Shown: piece after piece, positions 42,345 through 52,058 of the stretch | Position numbering within the stretch: position 1 is the first letter of the stretch | How the letters are laid out: every line of letters begins with the position of its first letter | Origin: Pantoea vagans | GTDB lineage: Bacteria > Pseudomonadota > Gammaproteobacteria > Enterobacterales > Enterobacteriaceae | Direction: 5' to 3' | Assembly (NCBI RefSeq): GCF_004792415.1 | Contig: NZ_CP038854.1 | Location: 248,001 to 312,000 of the forward strand | DNA: 64,000 nt | Made by a program: the position numbers and the translations under genes | Notes under the pieces: generated by a model | Told to the model about the DNA's origin: nothing | The model's input: the letters and a program-made list of their open reading frames with translations, nothing else | Databases searched by the model: none

Positions 42345-43238
42345 TCAGTGCGTGCCGGTATTCACCCGACGGCCAATGTCTTTGAGCTGTGAATATTTCT
42401 CCAGCAGCTGAGGGCCATCATCCAGGCTCATGGCAAACATCCACATATAGGTCATCACCGAATAGATATGACCGGCATTGGTGCCGCCACGGCCCGACAT
42501 CACCGCAATGGTGACTGCGAACAGCAGTGCCGCCACGCTACCGATAGCCAGATAGCCGCACGCTTCCCGATCCGAGAGGCGGATCCGCAGACTGGCAAGC
42601 ACGCCATAGTGTCGCCCCAGTGACGCGGCGTTCGCGTTACTGACAAAGCTCACCTCTTTCTCCAGCCGGTTGTTAAGACGGCCAAACAGCGCATCGTTCT
42701 TGCGGGTAAATCCCGGCAGGAAACAGGCGAAGAACAGCAGGATCGCCAGACAGGCTGCGCCGGTCCAGAACTCGATGGCCAGCAGCATCACTGCCGCACC
42801 GGTCATTGACGCCAGCGAAGTAATCAGCACCGGAAGATGCTTCTCGAAAAAGTCGACAAACTCGCGAGACAGCGCCACCCGCGCAGCAATCGTCGACGCG
42901 CTCTGTTTTTCGCTGCGCTGTGCCACAATCACCGGCACGGCCAGCTCAGCATAGATGCGGGCAAAAGTACGGGTATCGACACTGCGCCGCGCTGCGCCGA
43001 TGGCCCACATGGTAAAGACCATCGCCGCATAGAGCACCGCATGCCAGGTCCTGCCGGAGAGTATGGCGTTGATAGCGAAGCCCGCCAGCAGCGGATAAAG
43101 CAGATACATGACGTTTTCCGCCACCACCAGCAGCAGCGTGAAGAATAGCTTGCGGCTATGGCGGCGGCCAAGCATTTTTAATGTCAGAATAGCGCTACGG
43201 GGAGCCGCAACGGGCAGAATCGTTTTTGAGGAAGACAT
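42345..43238 (-). CDS. ABC transporter six-transmembrane domain protein lacking an ATPase
   Basis: A 297-residue protein with the helices of an ABC exporter half-transporter (LFFTLLLVVAENVMYLLYPLLAGFAINAIL; MTGAAVMLLAIEFWTGAACLAILLFFACFLPGF) but no nucleotide-binding domain. Such ABC-membrane-only proteins form a small recognised group; how they work is unknown. The C-terminus is intact (LLEKYSQLKDIGRRVNTGTH), so it is not simply cut. ATG 43238 is chosen; the upstream in-frame start overlaps operators. Divergent from a TetR regulator that probably represses it. Confidence 0.8.
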   Translation of the reverse strand: MSSSKTILPVAAPRSAILTLKMLGRRHSRKLFFTLLLVVAENVMYLLYPLLAGFAINAILSGRTWHAVLYAAMVFTMWAIGAARRSVDTRTFARIYAELAVPVIVAQRSEKQSASTIAARVALSREFVDFFEKHLPVLITSLASMTGAAVMLLAIEFWTGAACLAILLFFACFLPGFTRKNDALFGRLNNRLEKEVSFVSNANAASLGRHYGVLASLRIRLSDREACGYLAIGSVAALLFAVTIAVMSGRGGTNAGHIYSVMTYMWMFAMSLDDGPQLLEKYSQLKDIGRRVNTGTH

Positions 43239-43264
43239 AGTTTCTTTTTCTGATAGCGTCACTC

Positions 43265-43280
43265 TTGAGCGGTTGCTCAA
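43265..43280. promoter_or_regulatory. TetR-type operator, site 1
   Basis: TTGAGCGGTTGCTCAA: perfect six-base arms TTGAGC/GCTCAA around four bases, in the 104-base gap between the divergent ABC-membrane and TetR genes. Confidence 0.7.
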
Positions 43281-43298
43281 GTACGAAAAGCAGTCTAT

Positions 43299-43314
43299 TT
43301 GAGCAGTTGCTCAA
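43299..43314. promoter_or_regulatory. TetR-type operator, site 2
   Basis: TTGAGCAGTTGCTCAA repeats site 1 with one base changed in the spacer. Centres are 34 bases apart. It lies just before the TetR start, so it likely serves autoregulation. Confidence 0.7.
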
Positions 43315-43342
43315 AGTCAACGTGGCAGTGATAGAGAGAATA

Positions 43343-43927
43343 ATGAAAGAGTCGGCTGAGGTATTGAGAACCAAAATCCTGGATGCAGCGATAGTGCTGT
43401 TTATTGAGAAAGGGATCGAAAAAGTGACCACCCGTGAACTCACCGAGTCGGTAGGTATTTCACGCAGTCATATTTACCACTACTTCAGCAACTGGCAGAC
43501 ACTCTGCCTGGCGGCGCTGGAACGCTTTATGCGGGTCGATTTTGAAAATTTTGCCGACACACTGGCCTTGCTCACACCGCGTCAGCGGCTGCATACCCTG
43601 TTTGAAAGTCATCTGCCGAGTGCGCCGGATGCCACCTGGCAGCTCTACGCCTCTTTCTGGCAGACGGCAGCGCACAATGATGCTTATGCTGCACTGGCTG
43701 AAGAGATGACTGACGTGTGGCAGGCACTGATGGAGGGGATAATCCGTGACGGTGTCACCGACGGCACGCTGCGGTGTGATGATGTTCCCCGCACCGCCAG
43801 GCAAATCAGCGCCATGCTGAACGGCTATGCGGATTTGCTGACCATAAATCCTTCAGAGTCCAATGCTCGCGAAGCCATGGCAGACCTCGACCAGTTTGTT
43901 GAATTTGCCCTGGGGTCATGCCGTTAA
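43343..43927 (+). CDS. TetR/AcrR-family transcriptional regulator
   Basis: Repressor of 194 residues. N-terminal helix-turn-helix TKILDAAIVLFIEKGIEKVTTRELTESVGISRSHIYHYFSNWQTL (about 11-55); the C-terminal ligand domain is of the BetI-like type (TWQLYASFWQTAAHNDAYAALAEEMTDVWQALM). ATG 43343 is used with AGAGAG upstream; a longer in-frame TTG frame runs through the operators and is rejected. Divergent from the ABC-membrane gene, with two identical-arm palindromes between. Confidence 0.9.
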   Translation: MKESAEVLRTKILDAAIVLFIEKGIEKVTTRELTESVGISRSHIYHYFSNWQTLCLAALERFMRVDFENFADTLALLTPRQRLHTLFESHLPSAPDATWQLYASFWQTAAHNDAYAALAEEMTDVWQALMEGIIRDGVTDGTLRCDDVPRTARQISAMLNGYADLLTINPSESNAREAMADLDQFVEFALGSCR

Positions 43928-44390
43928 TCCCGGTTATTACGGTTTACTCTTCGCCATATATTAATTAAATGTTAAAGAAAGGTTTGTTATTTTAATTAGC
44001 GTGCAGTTTTAAGCGGCTATAAATGCGAGTTCGTCAGTTAAGCTGACTTATGCTTTTTACGTCTGAAAAGCCCCCTTTTTGATAGCGTTTTTCGCCGGAA
44101 ACAGCTGTTTACACAGATTATTATCATTGACTTAGCGCCTGATGAAACGGGTAAGCTGGTGTTTTTACGCCATTTATTAGAAAGCTGTTAGCGTAGCGGC
44201 AATAATGCATGCGGTCATAAACCCACCAACTGATTGATTCCTATAGCAAAGAATCCGTTATCTGCCGACAAAATTAATCATTGAGTCGGACCTGAAAAAC
44301 ACCTATATTGGCCGCGCTTTACACATAGCCACCCATTTTAATTCATTTATTCAACTGTGACGCTACGCCCGTCCCGGTTGTAGGAGAGAT
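43928..44390. other. 463-base intergenic region before dat
   Basis: AT-rich leader space downstream of the TetR gene and upstream of dat. No gene is seen. It holds the promoter at 44281-44309 and a weak Fur-like word around 44115-44133 (12 of 19 matches), too poor and too distant to call. Confidence 0.5.
44281..44309 (+). promoter_or_regulatory. Sigma-70 promoter candidate for dat-ddc
   Basis: TTGAGT and TATATT are separated by 17 bases, about 80 bases before the dat start. Good spacing and boxes; no other candidate in the gap is as good. Confidence 0.5.
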
Positions 44391-45776
44391 ATGATGACGG
44401 ATAAAGTCCGTATTGATAGTTTGAATGCACAGAACTTAAACGCAACCAACGAAACCTATTTAGCCCGTCAGGCTGAATTTGAATCAAACGTTCGAAGTTA
44501 TCCTCGCAAATTGCCGTTCGCGATTGCGAAAGCTCAGGGTGTCTGGATCACCGACGTCGAGAATAATCAGTATCTCGACTGTCTTGCCGGTGCCGGAACG
44601 CTGGCGTTGGGTCATAACCATCCAGACGTTCTGCAGAGCATTCAACATGTCATTACCAGCGGCTTGCCGTTACATACTCTCGATTTAACTACGCCGTTAA
44701 AGGATGAGTTCTCTGAGTACCTGCTCTCGTTATTACCGGGTCAGGGCAAAGAGTACTGCCTGCAGTTTACCGGCCCGTCCGGCGCAGATGCCGTTGAAGC
44801 GGCGCTGAAACTGGCGAAAAAGCACACCGGTCGTTCCGGTATCATCAGCTTCTCGGGTGCCTATCACGGTATGACCCACGGCGCGCTGTCGGTCACCGGC
44901 AACCTGTCACCGAAAGAAGCCGTAGACGGCATGATGCCGGAAGTGCAGTTCATGCCTTATCCGCATCTTTATCGCTGCCCGCTGGGCATTGGCGGTGAAG
45001 CGGGCGTGAAAGCGCTGACCTACTACTTCGAAAACCTGATCAACGACGTTGAAAGCGGCGTTCGCAAACCTGCGGCGGTAATTCTGGAAGCGGTTCAGGG
45101 TGAAGGCGGGGTTAACCCGGCACCAGCTGAGTGGCTGCAGCGCATCCGCAAAGTGACCAAAGAGCACGGTATTCTGCTGATCATCGACGAAGTCCAGGCG
45201 GGTATTGCCCGTACCGGTAAATTCTTCGCCTTTGAGCACGCGGGTATCGAGCCAGACATCATCGTGATGTCCAAAGCGGTCGGCGGCGGTCTGCCACTGG
45301 CGGTACTGGGCATTAAGAAAGAGTTCGACGCCTGGTCTCCGGGTCACCACACCGGCACCTTCCGTGGCAACCAGCTGGCGATGGCTACCGGCCTGACCAC
45401 GCTGAAGCTGCTGAAAGACAACAACATCGCTGACAAAGTCGCGGCACAGGGCGAATGGCTGAAAGGCAAACTGGGCGAGCTGCAGCAGCGCTACCCGGTT
45501 ATCGGCAACGTGCGTGGTCTGGGTCTGATGATCGGCATTGAGCTGGTGAAACCCGATGAGCCTGCTGACCACATGGGCAGCTTCCCGGCAGACGGTGAGC
45601 TTTCTGCGCTGGTACAGAAAAAATGTTTTGAGAACGGCCTGATTCTGGAGCGTGGCGGACGTCACGGCAGCGTATTACGTCTGCTGCCTTCCCTGCTGAT
45701 TACAGATGCAGAACTGGACGTGTTCATGGATAAATTTGAAAACGCCCTGCTGTCCGCTGGCGTGAAAGCAGTTTAA
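44391..45776 (+). CDS. dat: L-2,4-diaminobutyrate:2-oxoglutarate aminotransferase
   Basis: PLP enzyme making L-2,4-diaminobutyrate from aspartate semialdehyde with glutamate as amino donor. Class III aminotransferase of 461 residues: [56 protein letters not shown]-ring Asp 266 in IIDEVQAG and PLP-binding Lys 295 in [11 protein letters not shown]. It closely resembles the Acinetobacter/Pantoea-type Dat. AGGAG precedes two adjacent ATGs (44391, 44394); either could start. It is followed after 14 bases by ddc, completing the 1,3-diaminopropane pathway. Confidence 0.93.
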   Translation: MMTDKVRIDSLNAQNLNATNETYLARQAEFESNVRSYPRKLPFAIAKAQGVWITDVENNQYLDCLAGAGTLALGHNHPDVLQSIQHVITSGLPLHTLDLTTPLKDEFSEYLLSLLPGQGKEYCLQFTGPSGADAVEAALKLAKKHTGRSGIISFSGAYHGMTHGALSVTGNLSPKEAVDGMMPEVQFMPYPHLYRCPLGIGGEAGVKALTYYFENLINDVESGVRKPAAVILEAVQGEGGVNPAPAEWLQRIRKVTKEHGILLIIDEVQAGIARTGKFFAFEHAGIEPDIIVMSKAVGGGLPLAVLGIKKEFDAWSPGHHTGTFRGNQLAMATGLTTLKLLKDNNIADKVAAQGEWLKGKLGELQQRYPVIGNVRGLGLMIGIELVKPDEPADHMGSFPADGELSALVQKKCFENGLILERGGRHGSVLRLLPSLLITDAELDVFMDKFENALLSAGVKAV

Positions 45777-45790
45777 GTGGAGTGAATGCA

Positions 45791-47257
45791 ATGTCCCGGT
45801 TAAACCCGATTCTGGCGGCCTCAGCACAGAGTACCGAGGCCTACCAGCAGGCGATTGCCCAGAGTAGCGCGGCCGTCGTTAAGTGGCTGGAACAACCTGA
45901 GATGTATCAGGGAAAAACCGTCGCAGAACTGCGCGAGCGCATCACGCTGGACTTCAATCCTCAGGGCCTGGGTAACCAGGCCGCGATTGAACGCGCCATT
46001 GAGTACTTCCTCAAAGACAGCCTGTCGGTGCATCACCCGCAGTGTGTGGCGCACCTGCACTGTCCGAGCCTGGTCATCAGCCAGGCGGCGGAAGTGCTGA
46101 TCAACGCCACCAACCAGAGCATGGATTCATGGGATCAGGCACCGTCTGCCACCCTGATTGAGATGAAGCTGATTGAGTGGCTGCGCACCCAGGTGGGTTA
46201 TCAGCTTGGCGACGCGGGCGTCTTCACCAGCGGCGGCACCCAGAGCAACCTGATGGGGCTGATGCTGGCGCGTGACGCCTGGTTTGCGCGTCAGGGGCAT
46301 TCTGTTCAGCAGGATGGCTTAACCGGCGATCTGAAGAAGATTAAAGTCTTCTGCTCAGAGAACGCGCACTTCTCCGTACAGAAGAACATGGCGCTGCTGG
46401 GTCTGGGCTATCAGTCCGTCACACAGGTGAAATGTGATCAGTTTGCCCGCATGGATATGGATGACCTGCGTCAGAAGCTGGCCGCATCCAAAGCTAACGG
46501 CGAAAACATCCTGGCGATCGTTGCCACGGCGGGAACTACCGATGCCGGTGCAATTGATCCGCTGCGTGAAATCGCGGCGCTGGCGGCGGAAGAGAACATC
46601 TGGGTGCATGTCGATGCGGCCTGGGGCGGCGCGCTGCTGCTTTCAGAGAAGTATCGTGACTATCTGGATGGCATTGAGCTGGTCGACTCCATTACGCTGG
46701 ACTTCCACAAGCAGTTCTTCCAGACCATCAGCTGTGGTGCCTTCCTGCTGAAGGAAGCACGTCACTATGAGCTGATGCGCTACCAGGCGGCCTATCTGAA
46801 CTCGGAGTTTGATGAAGCACAGGGCGTGCCGAATCTGGTCTCCAAATCGCTGCAGACCACCCGTCGTTTTGATGCACTGAAACTGTGGATGGGTCTGGAA
46901 GCGCTGGGTCAGAAGCAGTATGCCGAAATCATCGATCACGGTGTGACGCTGGCCCAGCAGGTGGCACAGTACGTTGAAGAGCAGCCTGCTCTGGAGCTGG
47001 TGATGAAACCGCAGCTCGCCAGCGTGCTGTTCCGCTATCGTCCGGCGCATCTGGCGCACCTCAGCAGTGCGGATATCGCCCTGCTGAACCAGCGCATCGG
47101 GGATGCCCTGCTGGAGTCAGGCCGCGCTAACGTCGGCGTGACCGAGCACGATGGCGTGACCTGCCTGAAGATGACCCTGCTGAACCCAACGGTAACGCTG
47201 GAAGATATCAAGGTGTTGCTGACGCTGATGGAAACGACGGCACAGCAGCTGGTGTAA
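45791..47257 (+). CDS. ddc: L-2,4-diaminobutyrate decarboxylase
   Basis: Group II PLP decarboxylase of 488 residues converting L-2,4-diaminobutyrate to 1,3-diaminopropane. Visible sites: GVFTSGGTQSNLMGLMLARD, His 193 in SENAHFSVQK (PLP stacking), Asp 275 in HVDAAWGGALL and Lys 307 in LDFHKQFFQ. ATG 45791 is chosen, eight bases after GTGGAG; an in-frame GTG at 45782 overlaps that site. Forms an operon with dat and ends at a strong terminator. The diamine may serve as polyamine or precursor for other products. Confidence 0.93.
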   Translation: MSRLNPILAASAQSTEAYQQAIAQSSAAVVKWLEQPEMYQGKTVAELRERITLDFNPQGLGNQAAIERAIEYFLKDSLSVHHPQCVAHLHCPSLVISQAAEVLINATNQSMDSWDQAPSATLIEMKLIEWLRTQVGYQLGDAGVFTSGGTQSNLMGLMLARDAWFARQGHSVQQDGLTGDLKKIKVFCSENAHFSVQKNMALLGLGYQSVTQVKCDQFARMDMDDLRQKLAASKANGENILAIVATAGTTDAGAIDPLREIAALAAEENIWVHVDAAWGGALLLSEKYRDYLDGIELVDSITLDFHKQFFQTISCGAFLLKEARHYELMRYQAAYLNSEFDEAQGVPNLVSKSLQTTRRFDALKLWMGLEALGQKQYAEIIDHGVTLAQQVAQYVEEQPALELVMKPQLASVLFRYRPAHLAHLSSADIALLNQRIGDALLESGRANVGVTEHDGVTCLKMTLLNPTVTLEDIKVLLTLMETTAQQLV

Positions 47258-47282
47258 TTCATTACATCGGTTCACACCACAG

Positions 47283-47305
47283 AGGCGCCTTCGGGCGCCT
47301 TTTTA
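47283..47305 (+). terminator. Rho-independent terminator of dat-ddc
   Basis: AGGCGCC and GGCGCCT form a 7-bp stem closed by a TTCG loop and followed by TTTTATTTTT, 25 bases after the ddc stop. Confidence 0.88.
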
Positions 47306-47960
47306 TTTTTCTGCCGCGCTCTTTGCTTTCAATATCATGATGACCTGTTCATCCCTGATCACTCCGATCCGTTACCTGGCTTCTTCATCTCAGGTCCTGT
47401 ACTGGCTGATCCATTCAGTAAAAAATCGAAGTTGAGGTAGTAATAATGAATGAGCTGCGTGATCCTGAAATACTCAGCGTCTTGAAACAGCACTGCATTT
47501 AATTATTTATCGTGCGCTGACGCCCGATATCACCCATTCACAGCAGGTCGAAAAGCCTGGTGCCGGTATTATTGTCGCTACCAGATTGGATGAGGTCGGC
47601 ATTATACCCTCCGCATTATCATTACCTTTAGCAATGTCCCCATGATGGCTGACAATGTGAAGATTCCGATGCAAACAGCCGTTGGCATGGCTGACGTGCG
47701 GAGAATACAGGCAGAGCTGGCCTCACGCGCAGAAGGTGTCGGGAAGAGAAACCGACGGATTTAATGATTCTGTTTAGCGCGAGTTTAATATAGAACCCGC
47801 CCAGATTCTTTATTTCATCTTATATGAATAAACCGCATCACGATCAAAAAATAACGTTTACCTTTCAGCCATAATAGACCAATATTCAACTTAACTCTTT
47901 GATTAAGCCACAATAACGGTTATTCACCTGGGTTAATTAATTCAACAGGAGTCATGGCTT
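47306..47960. pseudogene. Probable decayed gene remnants, no intact gene
   Basis: About 650 bases with no full-length gene. At 47446, ATG with GAGG nine bases before opens a coding-like start (18 residues, MNELRDPEILSVLKQHCI) that meets TAA at 47500-47502; a shifted frame then stays open for about 50 residues (RALTPDITHSQQVEKPGAG...). A further 39-residue frame at 47645-47764 (VGMADVRRIQAELASRAEGV) ends at TAA. The pattern of a real ribosome site followed by frame breaks suggests an eroded gene. I recognise no parent family. Confidence 0.3.
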
Positions 47961-48095
47961 ATGCTGCTGCGTAAATTAATCATCATAATTATGGGCCTGA
48001 TTATGGCGGCCGTGATTATCATTGCCGATAACCATGCTGATAAAGTCCGCTCGCGCGATCAGGTTTTCAGTTTATCGTCATCGCAGGATCGCTGA
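47961..48095 (+). CDS. Small single-pass membrane protein, 44 residues
   Basis: A short gene that starts at ATG 47961, nine bases after AGGAG (47947-47951). The product is a Lys/Arg-flanked hydrophobic helix (LIIIIMGLIMAAVIIIAD, about 6-23) and a polar C-terminal tail (NHADKVRSRDQVFSLSSSQDR). Positive-inside charge would leave the tail outside if the N-terminal Arg-Lys is cytosolic. An AT-rich promoter-like zone lies just before. I recognise no family. The ribosome site, codon use and helix argue for a real small protein. Confidence 0.5.
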   Translation: MLLRKLIIIIMGLIMAAVIIIADNHADKVRSRDQVFSLSSSQDR

Positions 48096-48144
48096 TCTGT
48101 TCTGAATAACCAACGCCTGCACCCTCGCGGGCGTTCACGCTAAC

Positions 48145-48169
48145 AGGCTGCCTGATGCACAGGCAGCCT
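48145..48169. terminator. Stem-loop between small ORF and MHS transporter
   Basis: AGGCTGCCTG and CAGGCAGCCT form a perfect 10-bp stem with a five-base loop, between convergent genes. No strong T-run, so termination would be weak. Confidence 0.5.
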
Positions 48170-48198
48170 GCCCGATTATCCTTTACCGCTCACAGAAC

Positions 48199-49512
48199 TT
48201 AGCGCGACGGAGGCTCATCCAGCAGTCGCAGATGATCATCTTTATTCAGCGTCATCAACCCAACAATACTGACCAGCGCAGTCGCCATCACATACCAGGC
48301 GGGAATATCAGGATTACCGGTCTCTTTGATCAGGCTGGTAATGATCAATCCGGCACAGCCGGAAAAGACCGCGTTGGAGAGCGAATAGGCCAAGCCCAGC
48401 CCGGTGTAACGCACGCGCGTCGGAAACATCTCGGCCAGCATCGCGGGCCCTGGCCCCGCCAGCAACCCGACCACGCCACCTGCGATAAAGACCACCAGCG
48501 CTTTGGGCAGCAGTCCGGTACTCTCTGCCTGCAAAACGTTTAACAGCGGCAGAGAGAGCACCAGCAACAGTACCGCCGCTGCGACCATCACGGCGCGGCG
48601 GCCAATCCTGTCGCTCAGCATCCCGGCCGGGATAATGGTGGCGGCAAAGCCGAGGTTCGATATCACCGCAATCAGCAGTGCCTGGTTAAAACCGGTGTGC
48701 AGCGATGCCTGCAGATAAGTCGGCATGATCACCAGCCAGGTATAACCTGCCGCCGACCACACCATCAGCCGGCAGATGCCCAACAGAATCGTTTTCAGCG
48801 TGTCACCCAGGCTGGCGTTCACTTTTGCCTGAGGCTGTGCCTGCTGCTGAACAAACGCGGGCGTCTCTTCCATCTGCACCCGCAGCCAGAGTGCCAGCGC
48901 GCCCAGCGGCAGTGCGATAAAGAACGGGATGCGCCAGCCCCAGCTCAGCATCTGCTCTGGTGTCAGTAACACTGAAAGCAGCGCCACAATGCCCGCGCCT
49001 GCCAGCAATCCCAGCGCCACGGTAAAGGATTGCCATGCGCCATACAGGCCGCGCTTTCCGCGTGGTGCAAACTCGGTCATCAGCGACACCGCCCCGCCGT
49101 ACTCGCCTCCCGCGAACAGGCCCTGCAGAATACGCAGACCGGTAACGATCAGCGGCGCTACGATACCCAGCTGGGCATAGGTCGGAACCAGACCAATGGC
49201 GGCTGTCGCCAGCGTCATCATTATCAATACAAAAATCAGTGTGGGTTTTCGCCCGATGCGATCGCCCATCCGGCCAAAAACAATGGCACCCAGTGGACGG
49301 AAGAAGAAGGCGATGGCAAACGACGCATAGGTCAGCAGCAACCCGGTCAGCGCTGACTCGCCCTCCAGCCGGAAAAAGTTCTGCGCAATCACTGTGGCCA
49401 GAAAGCCATAGACCGCAAACTCATACCATTCAATGAAATTACCGACCGAACCGGCAAGCAGAGCACGTTTTCGGCTGGCGGAGGAGAGCAGATTATCAGC
49501 AGGAGCAGACAT
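48199..49512 (-). CDS. MHS-family MFS transporter (ProP/KgtP/ShiA type)
   Basis: Metabolite:H+ symporter of 437 residues with 12 helices. SVGNFIEWYEFAVYGFLATVIAQNFF (helix 1), FFFRPLGAIVFGRMGDRIGRKPTL (motif A) and LRILQGLFAGGEYGGAVSLMTEFAPRGKRGLYGAWQ are strong MHS-family blocks. Family members carry proline/betaine, 2-oxoglutarate, citrate, shikimate or dicarboxylates; which one cannot be told. Monocistronic, downstream of a small membrane ORF on the opposite strand. Confidence 0.9.
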   Translation of the reverse strand: MSAPADNLLSSASRKRALLAGSVGNFIEWYEFAVYGFLATVIAQNFFRLEGESALTGLLLTYASFAIAFFFRPLGAIVFGRMGDRIGRKPTLIFVLIMMTLATAAIGLVPTYAQLGIVAPLIVTGLRILQGLFAGGEYGGAVSLMTEFAPRGKRGLYGAWQSFTVALGLLAGAGIVALLSVLLTPEQMLSWGWRIPFFIALPLGALALWLRVQMEETPAFVQQQAQPQAKVNASLGDTLKTILLGICRLMVWSAAGYTWLVIMPTYLQASLHTGFNQALLIAVISNLGFAATIIPAGMLSDRIGRRAVMVAAAVLLLVLSLPLLNVLQAESTGLLPKALVVFIAGGVVGLLAGPGPAMLAEMFPTRVRYTGLGLAYSLSNAVFSGCAGLIITSLIKETGNPDIPAWYVMATALVSIVGLMTLNKDDHLRLLDEPPSR

Positions 49513-49716
49513 GGCAGGCGATCCTTTTTAAAGCCTCATCAGTCGCTTATGATTAGCACAATCGCTGCTCATCTGCGCAAACTTCTGCCCGTCGCGTTAC
49601 TTCAGGCACATAAATCTGCGGTTGCAGACCCCCACACGCTCTTTTTCACCTTCAGTTCTTGCACAACCGCTTTGCGATTGTCAGGATACGCGGCATTGAA
49701 TGAATCAGGCGGATAG

Positions 49717-50031
49717 ATGATGAACGCACACACCTCAAAAGATCCTCTGCATGGCATCACGCTGGAGATGCAGATAAACAGTTTAGTCGCGCAGTATGGC
49801 TGGGCAGAGCTGGCAAAACGGATCAACATTAACTGCTTTAAAAGCGATCCCAGCGTTAAATCGAGCCTGAAGTTTTTACGCCGTACGCCCTGGGCGCGTG
49901 CTGAAGTCGAAGCGCTCTATCTGGCTTCGTTAAATGCACAACCGGCAGCACGCGAAGAACCGGCTGAAGAAGCCGATCGGCCACCTGCTGAAGATCCGTG
50001 GGGCAAGTGGCGCGGCAACACGCCGGAGTAA
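49717..50031 (+). CDS. VF530-family (DUF2132) DNA-binding-like protein
   Basis: Small protein of 104 residues. The core [62 protein letters not shown] (about 8-70) is the VF530 fold, named from Vibrio fischeri and proposed to bind DNA. The tail is acidic and Pro-rich and is probably disordered. Two adjacent ATGs (49717, 49720) follow an AGGCGG site. Convergent with mqo across a bidirectional terminator. Confidence 0.88.
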   Translation: MMNAHTSKDPLHGITLEMQINSLVAQYGWAELAKRININCFKSDPSVKSSLKFLRRTPWARAEVEALYLASLNAQPAAREEPAEEADRPPAEDPWGKWRGNTPE

Positions 50032-50049
50032 CACTGAAAACGAAGCAAT

Positions 50050-50087
50050 AAAAAAGCCCGCGCAGGTAAACCTGGGCGGGCTTTTTT
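50050..50087. terminator. Bidirectional rho-independent terminator
   Basis: AAAAAAGCCCGC pairs with GCGGGCTTTTTT; after one mismatch CAGG pairs with CCTG around a TAAA loop. It serves both the VF530 gene and mqo. Confidence 0.9.
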
Positions 50088-50102
50088 TACGTCAGGCTGC
50101 TG

Positions 50103-51752
50103 TTACAGCGCCATGTCGTGTTTCGCTGAAGGCGCAGCCTGCTCAGGCTGTGCTGCCGGCGCGTCTGCGGTTTTGCCTTCCATGTTGATCACGGGCGGCG
50201 TGGTCAGCTGCAGGGTCGCTGCGGTCTCATTCCAGACCTGCTGCAGCAACGGCACGTTGTCATTCAGTTTCTGACCGTAGCCTGGGATCATTTTGTGGAT
50301 CTTCGCCTGCCATTCCGGTGACTTAAACTCTTCCGGGAACAGTTTCTGCATCACGCTCAGAGAGATTGGCGCTGCGGTTGATGCACCAGGAGAAGCACCC
50401 AGCAGAGCCGCGACAGTTTTCTGCTGATCGGTCACAATTTCTGTACCCAGTTTCAGCACGCCACCTTTATCAGCATCTTTCTTGATAATCTGCACACGCT
50501 GACCGGCCTGAATCAGTTTCCAGTCCTCTTTCTTCGCGTCCGGGTAGTACTCTTTCAGCGACTCGAAGCGATCTTCATCACTCAGCATCACCTGTCCAAT
50601 CAGGTATTTCACCAGATCGAAGTTATCCATACCCACATCCGTCATTGGCACGATGTTATGGGTAGTGGTGGTGCTCAGCAGATCAAACAGCGAGCCGTTT
50701 TTCAGGAACTTGGTTGAGAAGGTCGCAAACGGTCCAAACAGCACGACGCGTTTGCCATCCAGATAACGGGTATCCAGATGCGGAACGGACATCGGCGGTG
50801 CACCGGTTGAAGCCTGACCGTAGACTTTCGCCAGATGACGATCGGCGATAGCACTGTTTTCGGTGACCAGGAAAGAACCACCGACCGGGAAGCCTGCATA
50901 ATTATCGGCTTCCGGGATGCCGGTCTTCTGCAGTAATTTCAGCGCGCCGCCGCCTGCACCGATAAAGACATATTTCGCGTCAACCGCACGTTCGTTACCG
51001 TTTTTGGCATCTTTAATCGTGACGTGCCATGAGTTGTCGCCGTTACGTTTGAAGTCGGTCACTTCCGATGAGGTTTCCAGACGGAAGTTGTCATTCTTTT
51101 TCAGGCTGCCGATCAGCTGACGGGTAATTTCACCGTAGTTAACGTCGGTGCCGACTGGCGTCCAGGTAGCGGCCACTTTCTGCTGTGGATCACGACCTTC
51201 CATTACCAGCGGTGCCCATTGCTCGATCTGTTTGTGATCGGTAGAGAACTTCATCCCCTGGAACAGCGCAGTTTTCTGCAGTGCCGCATAGCGTTTGGTC
51301 AGGAAGTCGACATTGTCGCCCCAGACAAAGCTCATGTGTGGCGTTGAGTTGATGAAAGAGCGCGGGTCGTGCATTACGCCCTCTTTAATCTGAGAGCTCC
51401 AGAACTGACGTGAAATCATAAAGGCTTCATTGATTTCCAGCGCTTTGGACACGTCGATCGAGCCGTCTTTACGCTCAGGCGTATAGTTCAGCTCCATGTT
51501 GGCAGAGTGACCGGTACCGGCGTTATTCCAGCCGTTAGAGGATTCCAGCGCCACGCCATCCAGCTTCTCGACCATGATCTGTTTCCAGCCAGGCTGCAGC
51601 TCTTCCAGCATGGTGCCCATTGAGGCGCTCATAATGCCGCCGCCAATTAACAGGACATCGGTTTTCTCTGGTGAGGTTTCAGCGTGGAGGGCTGAAGAAA
51701 CTAACAAGGCCGCGAGGGAAAGGGTGGGAATAACTTTCTTTGAATTCATCAT
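50103..51752 (-). CDS. mqo: Malate:quinone oxidoreductase
   Basis: FAD-dependent peripheral membrane enzyme oxidising malate to oxaloacetate and passing electrons to quinone. The 549-residue protein follows E. coli Mqo along its length: FAD motif [70 protein letters not shown] and [17 protein letters not shown]. As in E. coli the N-terminus looks like a signal or anchor ([15 protein letters not shown]), and an Ala/Pro-rich tail precedes the KHDMAL end. ATG 51752 or 51749 may start; the ribosome site is weak. Divergent from dcuS. Confidence 0.96.
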   Translation of the reverse strand: MMNSKKVIPTLSLAALLVSSALHAETSPEKTDVLLIGGGIMSASMGTMLEELQPGWKQIMVEKLDGVALESSNGWNNAGTGHSANMELNYTPERKDGSIDVSKALEINEAFMISRQFWSSQIKEGVMHDPRSFINSTPHMSFVWGDNVDFLTKRYAALQKTALFQGMKFSTDHKQIEQWAPLVMEGRDPQQKVAATWTPVGTDVNYGEITRQLIGSLKKNDNFRLETSSEVTDFKRNGDNSWHVTIKDAKNGNERAVDAKYVFIGAGGGALKLLQKTGIPEADNYAGFPVGGSFLVTENSAIADRHLAKVYGQASTGAPPMSVPHLDTRYLDGKRVVLFGPFATFSTKFLKNGSLFDLLSTTTTHNIVPMTDVGMDNFDLVKYLIGQVMLSDEDRFESLKEYYPDAKKEDWKLIQAGQRVQIIKKDADKGGVLKLGTEIVTDQQKTVAALLGASPGASTAAPISLSVMQKLFPEEFKSPEWQAKIHKMIPGYGQKLNDNVPLLQQVWNETAATLQLTTPPVINMEGKTADAPAAQPEQAAPSAKHDMAL

Positions 51753-52058
51753 TTTAATCTACAGCTCAGACGGTACTGGTTAAAAAAAGTCCTTAAAGTT
51801 TAAAATAATGTTATTTATGAGTTAATGTGAAAATAGTTATAAAATTAAAAATAGCAATTTAGCCTTAATTTAATTACAAAAGGCTTACCAAATTGCTCAC
51901 ATATTTTAACCACACATTAAGGGTGTCCTTTGAATTATACAATCCCCTAACCCAAATATTGTTATTGCGCTGTCGCCCGCGCGCAGACTGCTAAAACTGT
52001 ACTGATGCGGTGAGTTAGCGTATGTTTCCAGCCGATCCCCCACCCGCACTGAACATCG
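51753..52058. other. Divergent mqo/dcuS promoter region
   Basis: 306 AT-rich bases with promoters for both genes. GTTAT at 51810 and GTTAA at 51821 are spaced 11 bases apart, as in ArcA direct repeats; weak evidence only. No gene seen. Confidence 0.4.

Noticed and set aside
44115..44133. Fur-like word upstream of dat
   Set aside because: Only 12 of 19 matches, and about 150 bases upstream of the promoter candidate.
51810..51825. ArcA-type direct repeat GTTAT/GTTAA between mqo and dcuS
   Set aside because: Spacing is right (11 bases), but such words are common by chance in this AT-rich region.
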